This document shows, in pieces, positions 34,319-43,188 of a stretch of 51,517 nucleotides of DNA. Location: the NCBI GenBank assembly GCA_020351915.1, contig CP070673.1, positions 3,250,779 through 3,302,295 on the forward strand, in the 5' to 3' direction. The notes below the pieces were generated by a model. The model was not told the origin of the DNA and searched no databases. It saw nothing but the letters and a program-made list of their open reading frames with translations. Source of the DNA: Deltaproteobacteria bacterium (GTDB lineage Bacteria; Desulfobacterota; DSM-4660; Desulfatiglandales; B25-G16). The position numbers were made by a program, and so were the translations under genes. How positions within the stretch are numbered: the stretch's first letter is position 1; every line of letters starts with the position of its first letter.

Positions 34319-35140
34319 ATGAATAACCGAGGTGAAGTGAACGAAGGGGATGTTATTCTGAAACTTGAGAATATACAAATGGCCTTTGGAAAGGTGCAGG
34401 CCTTGAACGGTGTTGATTTAGAGGTGAGAAAGGGCGAAATACACTCGATTATTGGGCCGAATGGTGCCGGTAAGACAGTGATGATGAACTGCATTAATGG
34501 TCTTTATCACCCCCAGAAGGGAAATATTTACTATAAAGGAGAGAGAATCAACCGCCTCTCTCCTCATAAGAGGGCTGAGCGGGGAATTGGCAGAACCTTC
34601 CAAAAGCTAGAGTTGTATGGAGGGATGACTGTGCTTGATAATATCAGGATGGGTTCCCATATCCATCTCAAATCTGGCATCCTCAGCGGCTCCGTCTACG
34701 CAGGTAAGACAAAAAAAGAGGAGATAGAAGACCGAGAATTTATTGAGGAGGAGATTATCGATCTACTGGAGATTGAGAGTATCCGGGATCAGGTGGCCCA
34801 TATGCTTCCTTATGGACTTCAGAAAAGAGTTGAGCTTGGAAGGGCCTTAGCACTCAGGCCAGAGGTGATCCTTTTGGATGAACCTATGGCAGGATTGAAC
34901 TTAGAAGAAGTTGAGGACATGGCCAGGTTTATCTTGGACATCAATGAAGAGAAACTCTGGAAGGTAACCTGTGTATTGGTGGAGCACGATATGGGGGTGG
35001 TAATGGACATCTCCCACAGGGTTCTTGTGCTTAATTTCGGAAATGTGATTACTGATGGGCTTCCGGAAGAGGTGAGCGAAAACCCTGAGGTTGTTAAGGC
35101 ATACTTGGGTGAAGAAGATCTTTACATAACGAGGAGATAA
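34319..35140 (+). CDS. livG: Branched-chain-type ABC transporter ATP-binding protein (LivG-like)
   Basis: One of two ATPases of a HAAT-type (Liv) importer. Walker A is GPNGAGKT (about residues 53-60), the signature segment reads LPYGLQKRVELGRAL, where LSYGQQRRLEIARAL is usual, and Walker B is VILLDEPMAGL. Length 273, with the extra C-terminal segment of LivG-type ATPases. It is followed after 1 nt by an acyl-CoA ligase gene, and livH, livM, livK and livF come later, so this starts the operon. With a CoA ligase inside, the substrate is more likely an organic or aromatic acid than an amino acid. Confidence 0.9.
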   Translation: MNNRGEVNEGDVILKLENIQMAFGKVQALNGVDLEVRKGEIHSIIGPNGAGKTVMMNCINGLYHPQKGNIYYKGERINRLSPHKRAERGIGRTFQKLELYGGMTVLDNIRMGSHIHLKSGILSGSVYAGKTKKEEIEDREFIEEEIIDLLEIESIRDQVAHMLPYGLQKRVELGRALALRPEVILLDEPMAGLNLEEVEDMARFILDINEEKLWKVTCVLVEHDMGVVMDISHRVLVLNFGNVITDGLPEEVSENPEVVKAYLGEEDLYITRR

Positions 35141-35141
35141 A

Positions 35142-37064
35142 ATGGGTGAGGAGAAGATAACGATAACACAAGACCTAACTATTCCCCAATTGTTCTACAG
35201 GCAATGCAAACACTATGGAAGTGGAAAGGTTGCCATGAGAGAGAAGGAGTTTGGAATATGGCGGCCTTTGACCTGGCAGGACTACCTTGATAACGTGAAA
35301 TATCTCTGTCTGGGAATGGTAAGCCTCGGACTAAAAAAGGGAGACAAGGTGGCCATGATCGGCGATAACAGGCCTGAGGGGATCTGGGCGGAGATGGCTG
35401 CCATGTGCGCTGGCGCCGTACCAGTGTGGCTTTTTCAGGATTGTATGATGGATGAGGTCAAATATATCGTAGATCATTCCGACAGCAGGTTCTTCGTAGG
35501 GGAGACACAGGAAGAGGTTGATAAGGCGCTCTCCATTATGCCTGATTGCCCGAAATTAGAATACATAATATGGGATGACCCCAAGGGGATGAGACGCTAC
35601 CACCAGAAATTCCTAAAGAGCATAATGAAGACCCAGGAGCTTGGCAAAGAGCTTGATGAAAAGGAACCGGATCTCTTTGAGAAACTCATAAACGAAGGCC
35701 ATGGCGAGGATATCTGCCTCCTTTTTTATACATCTGGTACAACCGCCCTTCCCAAAGGCGCCCTTTTAACCCACTACAATATGCTGAGCATGGGTCAAAA
35801 TCTCATGGCGGTTGACCCCTGTTATGATACCGATGACTTCGTGTCCTATCTTCCCTTTGCATGGATCGGCGAGCAGATGATGTCCATATCCTGCGGCCTT
35901 CAGATCGGTTATACCCTTAATTTCCCGGAGGAACCGGAAACATCCCAGCATAATATTCGAGAGATTGGGCCTCATGTCATGTTTGCTGCCCCAAGGCTTT
36001 ATGAGGGGCTGACACGGCAGGTTCAGGTAAAATATCTGGACTCTACTTGGATAAAGCGAAAGGCATATGAGTTGGCCACAAAGATAGGATATCATGTGGC
36101 AGATCTCAAGTTTGAAAAGAAACCCATTGCCTGGTACTGGAAAGCCTTGAATTATTTTGCGTACGTGACGATGCAGAAGAAGCTCAAGGACCACCTTGGA
36201 ATGTCTCGCCTACGCCATGCATATACCGGTGGTGCTGCAATGGGGCCCGATCATTTTCGCTTTTTCCATGCCCTGGGAGTAAACCTAAAACAGATATACG
36301 GACAGACAGAGATAGCCGGAATATCTGTTACGCACAGGGATGGAGATATAAAATTTGACACCGTAGGAACCCCTATTCCTGAAACAGAGGTGAAGATCAC
36401 AGAAGACGGCGAAATTCTCTCCAAAAGCCCATCGGTGTTTCAAGGCTACTATAAAATGGAGGAGGAAACAGAGAAGACATTAAGGGATGGATGGCTTTAC
36501 TCAGGTGACACCGGTTTTATTGACGACGATGGGCATCTGGTTGTTTTTGACAGGTCAAAGGATGTTATGATCCTTAATGACAGCAGGCCCTTTGCCCCTC
36601 AGTACCTGGAAAGCCGCCTTAAGTTCAGTCCCTACGTACAGGATGCTTGGGTTATCGGGGATAAGCTCCCCTATGTAACCGCCGTGATGTGTATCGACTA
36701 TTCTGTTGTTGGTAAGTGGGCAGATGAGAATAAGATTAACTACACGAGTTATCCGGAACTTTCCCAGGATCCAAAGGTCTGTGATCTCATCCAGAAACAG
36801 ATAGAGGAGGCCAATAGAGGTCTTCCGGAACCGGCCCGGATAAGGAAATTTGTAAACCTCTTTAAGGCATTTGATGCGGATGATGATGAATTGACCAGGA
36901 CCAGTAAGCTGAGAAGGGGCTTTATGGAACAGCGCTATAAGGATATTGTAGAGGCCCTTTATAAGGATTCAGACAAGGTCCACTTAGATATGACCATCAC
37001 CTATGAGGATGGAAGGATACAGCCTATCAAGACAGACCTTCGAATACAGGAAATCACTGTCTGA
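35142..37064 (+). CDS. AMP-dependent acyl-CoA ligase (long-chain type)
   Basis: A 640-residue ANL-superfamily ligase that activates a carboxylic acid to its CoA thioester with ATP. P-loop motif LLFYTSGTTALPKGALLTH near residues 192-210; IYGQTEIAG and the A8-region hinge SGDTGFIDDDGHLVVFDRSKD. The long form with the LKQIYGQTE and PFAPQYLES segments resembles bacterial FadD15/FAA1-like ligases. It overlaps no neighbour but is 1 nt from livG and would share its transcript, so it probably activates what the transporter brings in. Chain length or aromatic preference cannot be read off. Confidence 0.9.
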   Translation: MGEEKITITQDLTIPQLFYRQCKHYGSGKVAMREKEFGIWRPLTWQDYLDNVKYLCLGMVSLGLKKGDKVAMIGDNRPEGIWAEMAAMCAGAVPVWLFQDCMMDEVKYIVDHSDSRFFVGETQEEVDKALSIMPDCPKLEYIIWDDPKGMRRYHQKFLKSIMKTQELGKELDEKEPDLFEKLINEGHGEDICLLFYTSGTTALPKGALLTHYNMLSMGQNLMAVDPCYDTDDFVSYLPFAWIGEQMMSISCGLQIGYTLNFPEEPETSQHNIREIGPHVMFAAPRLYEGLTRQVQVKYLDSTWIKRKAYELATKIGYHVADLKFEKKPIAWYWKALNYFAYVTMQKKLKDHLGMSRLRHAYTGGAAMGPDHFRFFHALGVNLKQIYGQTEIAGISVTHRDGDIKFDTVGTPIPETEVKITEDGEILSKSPSVFQGYYKMEEETEKTLRDGWLYSGDTGFIDDDGHLVVFDRSKDVMILNDSRPFAPQYLESRLKFSPYVQDAWVIGDKLPYVTAVMCIDYSVVGKWADENKINYTSYPELSQDPKVCDLIQKQIEEANRGLPEPARIRKFVNLFKAFDADDDELTRTSKLRRGFMEQRYKDIVEALYKDSDKVHLDMTITYEDGRIQPIKTDLRIQEITV

Positions 37065-37067
37065 TAA

Positions 37068-37626
37068 GTAAGCAGTAGGGAATAGGCAGTAAGCAGTAGA
37101 AAGAGAAGGGATAAGGGGATTGACTTATAAATACTAAACTCTAAATCCGAAATACTAAACAAATCCAAAGGACCGAAATTAGAAATTCAAAACAGTATGA
37201 TTTAGAAGACCGGACTCTAAAGTTTGCGGAGGAGGTAATAAAGTTTGTTAAAAATCTTCCAAAGACCATTGCTAACATTGAGATAATAAAACAACTTGTC
37301 CGGGCTTCCGGGTCTGTGGGATCAAATTATATTGAGGCGAATGAGGCCTTAAGTAAGAAAGATTTTGCCATGCGGGTCAAGATTTGCCGAAAAGAAGCTA
37401 AAGAAAGCGGATATTGGCTAAAACTTACTGAAGTAAATCGCGAGGATGCTGAAAAACAAAGGAAATTATTGATTCAGGAAGCAACTGAACTTACAAAATT
37501 CTTTGGCTCTATACTGGAGAAGACCAAATAAGTCTCGGTATTGTGATTTTGGATTTTGAGATTGTTTAGAGTTTAGAAATTAGGATTTATGATTTTTCAT
37601 ACTTTATTGAGCGTATTACTGCTTAC
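37068..37626. mobile_element. Insertion-like unit with nested inverted repeats carrying an S23 gene
   Basis: A 560-bp island between the CoA ligase and livH. Outer inverted repeat: GTAAGCAGTA at 37068-37077 (again at 37089-37098) and TACTGCTTAC at 37617-37626, a perfect 10 bp. Inner inverted repeat: TAAACTCTAAA at 37135-37145 and TTTAGAGTTTA at 37565-37575, a perfect 11 bp. Flanks are AT-rich and low complexity. Only the four-helix-bundle gene lies inside. No transposase is present, so any mobility would need help from elsewhere. Confidence 0.45.
37178..37531 (+). CDS. Four-helix bundle protein (23S rRNA IVS / S23 family), start unclear
   Basis: Family of small helical proteins first seen in 23S rRNA intervening sequences and now found scattered in bacterial genomes; function unknown. 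The frame reads YDLEDRTLKFAEEVIKF (from 37196), then LVRASGSVGSNYIEANEALS and KICRKEAKESGYWLKL, the full family core. The first standard start is GTG at 37316, which would cut off the conserved first helix. Upstream, the frame is open from 37145 but has no ATG/GTG/TTG; an ATG at 37197 is out of frame. ATT at 37178 has AAAGGA 5 nt before it. So it either uses a rare start or is decayed. It sits alone inside the liv operon. Confidence 0.6.
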   Translation: MRNSKQYDLEDRTLKFAEEVIKFVKNLPKTIANIEIIKQLVRASGSVGSNYIEANEALSKKDFAMRVKICRKEAKESGYWLKLTEVNREDAEKQRKLLIQEATELTKFFGSILEKTK

Positions 37627-37645
37627 TGAACAAAGGGGGTAACAT

Positions 37646-38530
37646 ATGGAACTCTTTTTCATGACCTTAACGACAGGGATTATGGTTGGAGGGATATATG
37701 CCCTGGTTGCCCTGGGCTGGGTTTTGATCTACAAGTGTTCGGGTGTATTGAACCTGGCCATGGGAGAGCTGACCCTCTTCGGAGCTTATACCACACTTTA
37801 CTTTTATGCTATGGGCGTACCCTTTGTCTTGAGCATTTTATGTACCCTGATCATTGGAATTATCCTCGGTATCCTGGTAGAAAGAATCTTCCTGGATAGG
37901 CTTATCGGAGAGCCAATCCTGGCTATCATAATGGTCACTGTGGGGCTCTCTTTTTTCTTTAAAGGATTGATTGGTTTCATATGGGGGACAGATACAAGGG
38001 TATTCGAGCCAGCCATCTTCTCTCTCAAGCCATTTACCGTATTTTTTTTGAAGATCTCAACTGTATACTTCTGGTCCTTTGTGCTGGCTATAGTTCTTTT
38101 TCTCGTTTTTGTTGCCTTCTTCAAATATACCCGCTGGGGTCTTTCCATGCAGGCAACAGCAGACGATGAGACGGCCGCTCTCTCTCTCGGGGTAAGCGCG
38201 CGGTTTGTGTATGCAGCATCATGGGCCATTGCCTTTATGTCCGCTGGAGTGGGGGGCGCGCTTCTGGGAAATATTAATGGGGTTAATATATCCATTGGCT
38301 ATCTAGGATTACTGGTGCTCCCGGCTGTCGTTCTAGGGGGACTTAACTCAGTTCCCGGTGCCATAGTTGGTGGGATAACCATTGGGGTTTTGCAGAACTT
38401 TGCCGGTACTTACTTAGATGCCTATTTCCCTGGAGGGGTAAAGGAAATCTTCCCCTTTGCGTTTATGGCAGTATTTTTGCTCTTCATGCCTTATGGGTTC
38501 TGGGGCTGGGTAAAGATTGAAAGGATGTAG
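37646..38530 (+). CDS. livH: Liv-type ABC transporter permease (LivH)
   Basis: Inner-membrane permease with about 8 hydrophobic segments across 294 residues. It starts MELFFMTLTTGIMVGGIYAL, the usual LivH opening (family: GL..GGIYALVALG), followed by VLNLAMGELTLFGAYTT. The EAA-like loop QATADDETAALSLGV is the ATPase-docking site. GGGGGT precedes the ATG by 6 nt. It pairs with livM, 38 nt downstream. The S23 island separates it from the upstream genes of the operon. Confidence 0.94.
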   Translation: MELFFMTLTTGIMVGGIYALVALGWVLIYKCSGVLNLAMGELTLFGAYTTLYFYAMGVPFVLSILCTLIIGIILGILVERIFLDRLIGEPILAIIMVTVGLSFFFKGLIGFIWGTDTRVFEPAIFSLKPFTVFFLKISTVYFWSFVLAIVLFLVFVAFFKYTRWGLSMQATADDETAALSLGVSARFVYAASWAIAFMSAGVGGALLGNINGVNISIGYLGLLVLPAVVLGGLNSVPGAIVGGITIGVLQNFAGTYLDAYFPGGVKEIFPFAFMAVFLLFMPYGFWGWVKIERM

Positions 38531-38568
38531 ATGAGAATTTTCAATTTTCAATTGAAGGAGATTAGTCG

Positions 38569-39666
38569 ATGACCAGAGTTTGGCTTCCATGCGGCGATTA
38601 CCATCAAGATTATGCCAGGGATCAAGGTTGGTGGCAGAGCAATGTGATAAAGGGAAAGATGATTCTGCTGCTCTTGATCGTTTTCGTTGGATTTCCCTTA
38701 TTTTTAGACGAATACTGGATTGGTGTTGCTAATATGATCGGCTACACTGCCCTTGGTGCCTTGGGCGTACAGCTCCTGATAGGTTACGCAGGGTTGATAA
38801 CCCTGGGCCATGCCGCCTTCATAGCCGTAGGTGCCTATACCAGTACCCTTTTAATTTTGAGATTCCCCTGGCCTGAATTTATTGTTAGCTGGGGTCTTGC
38901 CTACCCCATAAGCATCATAATTGCCGCGATTGTGGCTGGCCTGTGGAGCGTCCTCTTTGGGCTGCCTTCAGCCAGGGTCAAGGGATTTTACCTTATTCTG
39001 ACCACCATGGCGGCACAGTTCATCACGGTGGATTTTATTTTAACCCAGTATGTAAGCCAAATTGGTGGTAGAGGACAGGCATTTTCCCTTCCTCCAGGCA
39101 CGATTAAGATAGGCCCATGGTTTATGGACTCGGATGTTAAGGTATATCTTTTGATGATCACCCTTCTGACCCTTGTGGTTATGATCATGGCCAATCTTCT
39201 GAGGAGTAGGGTTGGAAGGGCCTGGGTTGCTATCAGAGACAATGATATCGCAGCAGAGACTCTGGGGATCAATATTGTCTGGTATAAGCTGTTGAATTTC
39301 TTTGTTGCCGGATTTATCGGAGGTATTGCAGGGGCATTCTGGGTAGCGAACTTAGCGGCTTTGAGCCCGGAGCATTTTCCCTGGTTCTGGTCACTATGGT
39401 TGGTGGGTGTGATTCTGATTGGTGGTGCCGGTATTGATGGGGCCATATTCGGAGCCATATTTATGGTCGTGGTCTTAGAAATTTTGCAGATGTTAGCCAT
39501 ACCAGCTTCTGCAATATATGATAGGATCCTGATTGATTTTGCCTTCTTGAAAGAGATGGCCTTTGGTCTTGCAATATGTGCCTTTTTGATCTATGAGCCG
39601 CGAGGGCTTTCATATAGATGGTGGCAGATTAAGAACTATTTTAACCTGTGGCCATTTTCGTATTAG
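38569..39666 (+). CDS. livM: Liv-type ABC transporter permease (LivM)
   Basis: Second permease, 365 residues. About 25 polar residues at the N terminus precede the first membrane helix (ILLLLIVFVGFPLFL). The LivM core is clear: GYAGLITLGHAAFIAVGAYTS, AINDNDIAAETLGI-type coupling loop (here VAIRDNDIAAETLGIN) and LLNFFVAGFIGGIAGAFW. Ribosome binding site AAGGAG. A transposase-like gene follows and separates it from livK. Confidence 0.94.
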   Translation: MTRVWLPCGDYHQDYARDQGWWQSNVIKGKMILLLLIVFVGFPLFLDEYWIGVANMIGYTALGALGVQLLIGYAGLITLGHAAFIAVGAYTSTLLILRFPWPEFIVSWGLAYPISIIIAAIVAGLWSVLFGLPSARVKGFYLILTTMAAQFITVDFILTQYVSQIGGRGQAFSLPPGTIKIGPWFMDSDVKVYLLMITLLTLVVMIMANLLRSRVGRAWVAIRDNDIAAETLGINIVWYKLLNFFVAGFIGGIAGAFWVANLAALSPEHFPWFWSLWLVGVILIGGAGIDGAIFGAIFMVVVLEILQMLAIPASAIYDRILIDFAFLKEMAFGLAICAFLIYEPRGLSYRWWQIKNYFNLWPFSY

Positions 39667-39718
39667 TGTATTAGCCGTTCACGAAACTGCAAAAGATGGA
39701 TGATAGAAAAAGCATAGG

Positions 39719-39736
39719 GGTTCGATTTATCGAACC
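39719..39736 (+). repeat. REP-like palindrome near the start of the RAYT gene
   Basis: GGTTCGAT, TT, ATCGAACC: a perfect 8-bp stem with a 2-nt centre, within the transposase codons for V-R-F-I-E-P. Compare the palindrome at 40161-40180. Confidence 0.6.
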
Positions 39737-40160
39737 AGCAGGAAAATTACCTAAGAGGAAAAATATAAGGTTAAGAAATTATGATTACAAATCAAATGGA
39801 TATTATTTTTTTGCGATTTGCACTCACAAAGGTAAACCTAATATCAGGCTATATAGGGAGGTGGTAGAGCGAATCTTACTTTCTTTACCAGAGCGATTTT
39901 CTGGGCTGAGAATAGACTGGTATACCCTTATGTCTACCCACCTTCATGTAATTTTTGTTTTTTACGGGATGAAGGAAGGCCTGTCAGAAGTAGTAAGAAT
40001 ATTTAAGGCTTTAGTTACCAGAAATACAGGAGTGAAACTTTGGCAGAGGAATTATTATGAGCATGTGATAAGAAACGAGACTGCTTTATTAAAGATTAGA
40101 GAGTATATAATGAATAATCCTTTGGCAGAAAGAATAAGATTTGAGGAGTTCTATGAAAGC

Positions 40161-40180
40161 GGGTCGGATAAATCCGACCC
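40161..40180 (+). repeat. REP-like palindrome near the end of the RAYT gene
   Basis: GGGTCGGAT, AA, ATCCGACCC: a perfect 9-bp stem, in the last codons of the gene. A second foldback GCACCT/AGGTGC follows at 40198-40221. Y1 transposases recognise subterminal hairpins, so these are candidate target sites. Confidence 0.65.
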
Positions 40181-40431
40181 GTACAAAAATTCATCCCGCA
40201 CCTTTGCGGTTACATAGGTGCGCTAATGCCATTTTCAGTATCTTTTTCAAAGCCACGGGATAGACCAAAAAATGGGTCTTCCGCAAACCTGCTCAGAGGA
40301 AGGATTTGCGAATTTTGTGAAAGGCTAAACTAACAGCGGAAAGGAGGTGAGTCAAAAGCATCATTTAACTAAGTAATACTTATTGCTAAGAGGGTTTAAG
40401 TAGGTTTGCTTTTTAAAAAAAGGGGGAAGCT

Positions 40432-41718
40432 ATGAATATGAGAAAATTCTTTATCGTTTTAGTTGCCTTTACCATCTTGTTTGGCCTAACATCGGTGGCC
40501 TTAGCCAAGGTGATAAAGGTAGGTGGTATAAAGGACACCACAGGTGCTACGTCTGATGTGGGAAAAGACGCCGCACTCGGTCAGGAAGAGTTCTGGTCCT
40601 ATTATGTGAACGATCATGGTGGAATCAATGGAAATAAAGTAAAATATATCTGGTTTGACTATGGCTACCGAATCCCTGAGGCCCTTACTAAATATAAGCT
40701 TCTTAAAAGGTTGAAAGTTGTCGCTATCATGGGATGGGGCACAGGCGATACCGAGGCCCTTTCACCAACGATTAATAAGGATAAGATTCCATATGTCTCA
40801 GATTCTTACTCTGCCCATCTAACACGACCAAAAGACTGGGTAGATAAGGAGGGAAAAAAACATATAGGCACACCTTATAATCTCTTCTTTTCCCCGGACT
40901 ACTCCACCAATGCCAGGTCCTGTCTAACTGCATGGTTTGAAAAGAAGTGGCCAAAGCATCCTGATTATGGGAAAAGAAAACCTCGCCTGGCCTGTTCTTA
41001 TAATTTTGGCCATCCTTATTGCAGTGCGCCTATAAAGGCCATTAAAAACCATGCCGGAGTTTTAGGAATTGAAGTAGTTCCTGACGTCAATGTCTCATTG
41101 GTTGCCCTGGATACCAAAAGTCAGATTATGGCTCTTCAGAAGTCTAAGGCTGACATTGTATGGCACGGAAACACGACCATGTCGGTGTCTGCCACCATCA
41201 GGGATGCATATGCCCTGGGATTAAAGGCGGATCATATCGTTAACAACTGGGGTTATGATGAAAACCTCCCGCGCCTGGCAGGAGCTGCCATGAATGCCTG
41301 GGATGCGCTGTGCGTTATGGGTGCCACTCCTAATGGTTTTTTTGGTCAAAAATGCGACTTCATGGATGAAGTAGTAAAGTATGCCAAGAAAGTCAATCCC
41401 GGTGTACCCCTGGAAAAACGCATATGCAGAACAGTTCAGGGTTGGTCCAATGGTCTTGTCCTCTGGGAGGCGATGAAGCGGGCTGATAAGGCAGGCGACC
41501 TGACCGGTCCAGGAATCATGAAAAAAGGCTTTGAGACCATGAGGAACTTCCATATTGGTTTATGTACTGGTGATGTAACCTATACAGCCGATGACCATCG
41601 GCCAACAGGAGGTTGCTGGGTTCAGGAATGGAAGGATGGCAAGTTCCAGAAGGTGGACTTTGTTGATGTGAAGGGCCGGTGGTCAGAACAATGGAAGGAA
41701 GCATGGTTCGGATGGTAA
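40432..41718 (+). CDS. livK: Liv-type ABC transporter substrate-binding protein
   Basis: Periplasmic ligand-binding protein (Peripla_BP_6 fold), 428 residues. Signal peptide MRKFFIVLVAFTILFGLTSVALA, cleavage likely after ALA. Mature start KVIKVGGIKDTTGATSDVGKDAALG is the usual HAAT receptor opening. The family's second-lobe pattern GLKADHIVNNWGYDENL is present. GGGGGA precedes the ATG. It is larger than amino acid LivK (about 345), like receptors for aromatic or other organic acids. It sits directly before livF. Confidence 0.92.
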   Translation: MNMRKFFIVLVAFTILFGLTSVALAKVIKVGGIKDTTGATSDVGKDAALGQEEFWSYYVNDHGGINGNKVKYIWFDYGYRIPEALTKYKLLKRLKVVAIMGWGTGDTEALSPTINKDKIPYVSDSYSAHLTRPKDWVDKEGKKHIGTPYNLFFSPDYSTNARSCLTAWFEKKWPKHPDYGKRKPRLACSYNFGHPYCSAPIKAIKNHAGVLGIEVVPDVNVSLVALDTKSQIMALQKSKADIVWHGNTTMSVSATIRDAYALGLKADHIVNNWGYDENLPRLAGAAMNAWDALCVMGATPNGFFGQKCDFMDEVVKYAKKVNPGVPLEKRICRTVQGWSNGLVLWEAMKRADKAGDLTGPGIMKKGFETMRNFHIGLCTGDVTYTADDHRPTGGCWVQEWKDGKFQKVDFVDVKGRWSEQWKEAWFGW

Positions 41719-41734
41719 TCAAGGAGGTTTCCAA

Positions 41735-42544
41735 TTGGAAGCAGCAGAAAAGATATTAATGATAAACAATATTGAGGTCAAATACCATGAGGTAATCCTT
41801 GTTCTTAAAGGTGTGTCTATTGAGGTGCCGAGAGGCGGAATCGTGGCCCTTTTAGGTGCCAACGGGGCAGGTAAAAGCACAACCCTGAAGTCCATCTCCG
41901 GTCTCCTTAAGGTTGAGGTCGGGGAGGTCACCGATGGGGCCATTGAGTTTGAGGGGGTAATGATACACAAAAAAACTGCGGTAGAGATTGCCAAAATGGG
42001 TATTATCCAGGTAATTGAAGGCCGCAGGGTCTTTGAGCATCTCACCGTTGAGGAGAACCTCAAGGTTGGGGCCCATTTGAGAAAATCAGGGTCTGTTAAG
42101 GATGGATTAGAGCTGGTCTACCATTATTTCCCCAGGCTCAGGGAAAAGAGGAGTGAAACTGCAGGATTTGTTAGCGGAGGGGAGCAGCAGATGTGTGTAG
42201 TCGGCAGGGCCCTGATGACAGAGCCCAAGCTGGTACTATTGGACGAGCCTTCTATGGGACTTGCCCCCATGCTCATTCATGAGATATTTAATATCTTAAT
42301 GAGGCTCAACAAGGAGGAGCAGATATCTATTCTTCTGGTAGAGCAGAATGTGAAGCTGGCCCTGAATGTGGCCCCATATGCCTATGTAATGGAAACCGGC
42401 CGTATTGTCATGGATGACACGTCGGAGAAATTAAAGGAAAATGAAGATATCAAGGACTTTTACCTTGGGCTTTCAGAAAAAGGGAAAATGAAAAGCTTTG
42501 CAGAGGTAAAACATTACAAGAGAAGAAAGAGATGGTTAACTTAG
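41735..42544 (+). CDS. livF: Liv-type ABC transporter ATP-binding protein (LivF)
   Basis: The second ATPase, 269 residues. Walker A GANGAGKSTTLKSI, signature VSGGEQQMCVVGRALM, Walker B LVLLDEPSMGLAP and the switch His region ILLVEQNVKLAL are all intact. It starts with TTG at 41735, six nt after an ideal AAGGAGGT, 16 nt behind livK. Its C-terminal tail is basic (KHYKRRKRW). With LivG it forms the nucleotide-binding pair. Confidence 0.93.
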   Translation: MEAAEKILMINNIEVKYHEVILVLKGVSIEVPRGGIVALLGANGAGKSTTLKSISGLLKVEVGEVTDGAIEFEGVMIHKKTAVEIAKMGIIQVIEGRRVFEHLTVEENLKVGAHLRKSGSVKDGLELVYHYFPRLREKRSETAGFVSGGEQQMCVVGRALMTEPKLVLLDEPSMGLAPMLIHEIFNILMRLNKEEQISILLVEQNVKLALNVAPYAYVMETGRIVMDDTSEKLKENEDIKDFYLGLSEKGKMKSFAEVKHYKRRKRWLT

Positions 42545-42572
42545 CCCTAAAATTTAACTAGGGAGGTCTATT

Positions 42573-43166
42573 ATGCCTAAGAAATTTACTGTATTGCTAA
42601 TAGCGTTTATGTTTGGTATGGGGGTGCTCTTTGCCTCGTGTGCCGGTATACCGACCAAGCCAACTGCGGCCAACTTTAAGGCCCCGAAAATAGCACTGGA
42701 AATAATAGAGGTACCCCAGTATGATGGGTACTGGGTGTATTCGAAGATGAAGCCCACCAAGGGTAAAGGGGGTGGTGGTGCAGCCTTGCCACTAGCCGTT
42801 ACCTTTAATATCACTAATCCGAATTCATACCCTGTTTTGCTGGATGGATACAGATTCACTATCGCATTTGAGGATTTTGATATGATTACAGTCAAAGGCT
42901 ATGATACCCAGTGGATTCCGGCCGGTAAGACAAATCAGCTAAGGGCCACCACCTTGATTACACCGGGTACAGCTGTAGGGAGTCTCATGGTAGCTTATGG
43001 ATTCAAATTGAAGGAAAAGGGGATGACTGCCTGGGGTGCCTTGGAAAAATGGTGGACTACCATCCCTGATATGGCCTTCCCCATTAACATTCATGAAGGG
43101 TCATTCACCTTTACGGCTGATGGTGTCTCTAAGATACTTCCGTTTAAGGCGACTTATCCTGAATAA
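42573..43166 (+). CDS. Lipoprotein with LEA14/WHy-like domain
   Basis: A 197-residue predicted lipoprotein. Signal peptide with lipobox LFASC (Cys23). The mature part contains LPLAVTFNITNPNSYPVLLDGYRFTIAFEDF, the hallmark strand pattern of LEA_2/WHy beta-sandwich domains (NPNxxPV), and ends in beta-rich sequence. A Lys/Gly-rich linker lies near residues 60-70. GGGAGG precedes the ATG by 7 nt. It closes the liv operon, before a perfect terminator. Role in transport is unknown; it may be an outer- or inner-membrane accessory. Confidence 0.8.
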   Translation: MPKKFTVLLIAFMFGMGVLFASCAGIPTKPTAANFKAPKIALEIIEVPQYDGYWVYSKMKPTKGKGGGGAALPLAVTFNITNPNSYPVLLDGYRFTIAFEDFDMITVKGYDTQWIPAGKTNQLRATTLITPGTAVGSLMVAYGFKLKEKGMTAWGALEKWWTTIPDMAFPINIHEGSFTFTADGVSKILPFKATYPE

Positions 43167-43188
43167 TGGGGTAAAATATTCAAATTTG

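Larger units (their letters stand above)
39696..40217 (+). mobile_element. REP-associated tyrosine transposase (RAYT, IS200-like Y1)
   Basis: A 173-residue protein of the Y1 transposase superfamily. The N-terminal RLRNYDYKSNGYYFFAICTH is the RAYT signature. The HUH metal site is His82-His84 in LMSTHLHVIFVF (MPNHFHLLI in most relatives). The catalytic Tyr is in WQRNYYEHVIRNE (120-121), and the domain ends with EYIMNNPLAE. All key residues are present, so it may be active. It lies between livM and livK on the operon strand, without a clear ribosome binding site. Two short palindromes sit inside the gene near its ends. Confidence 0.88.
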
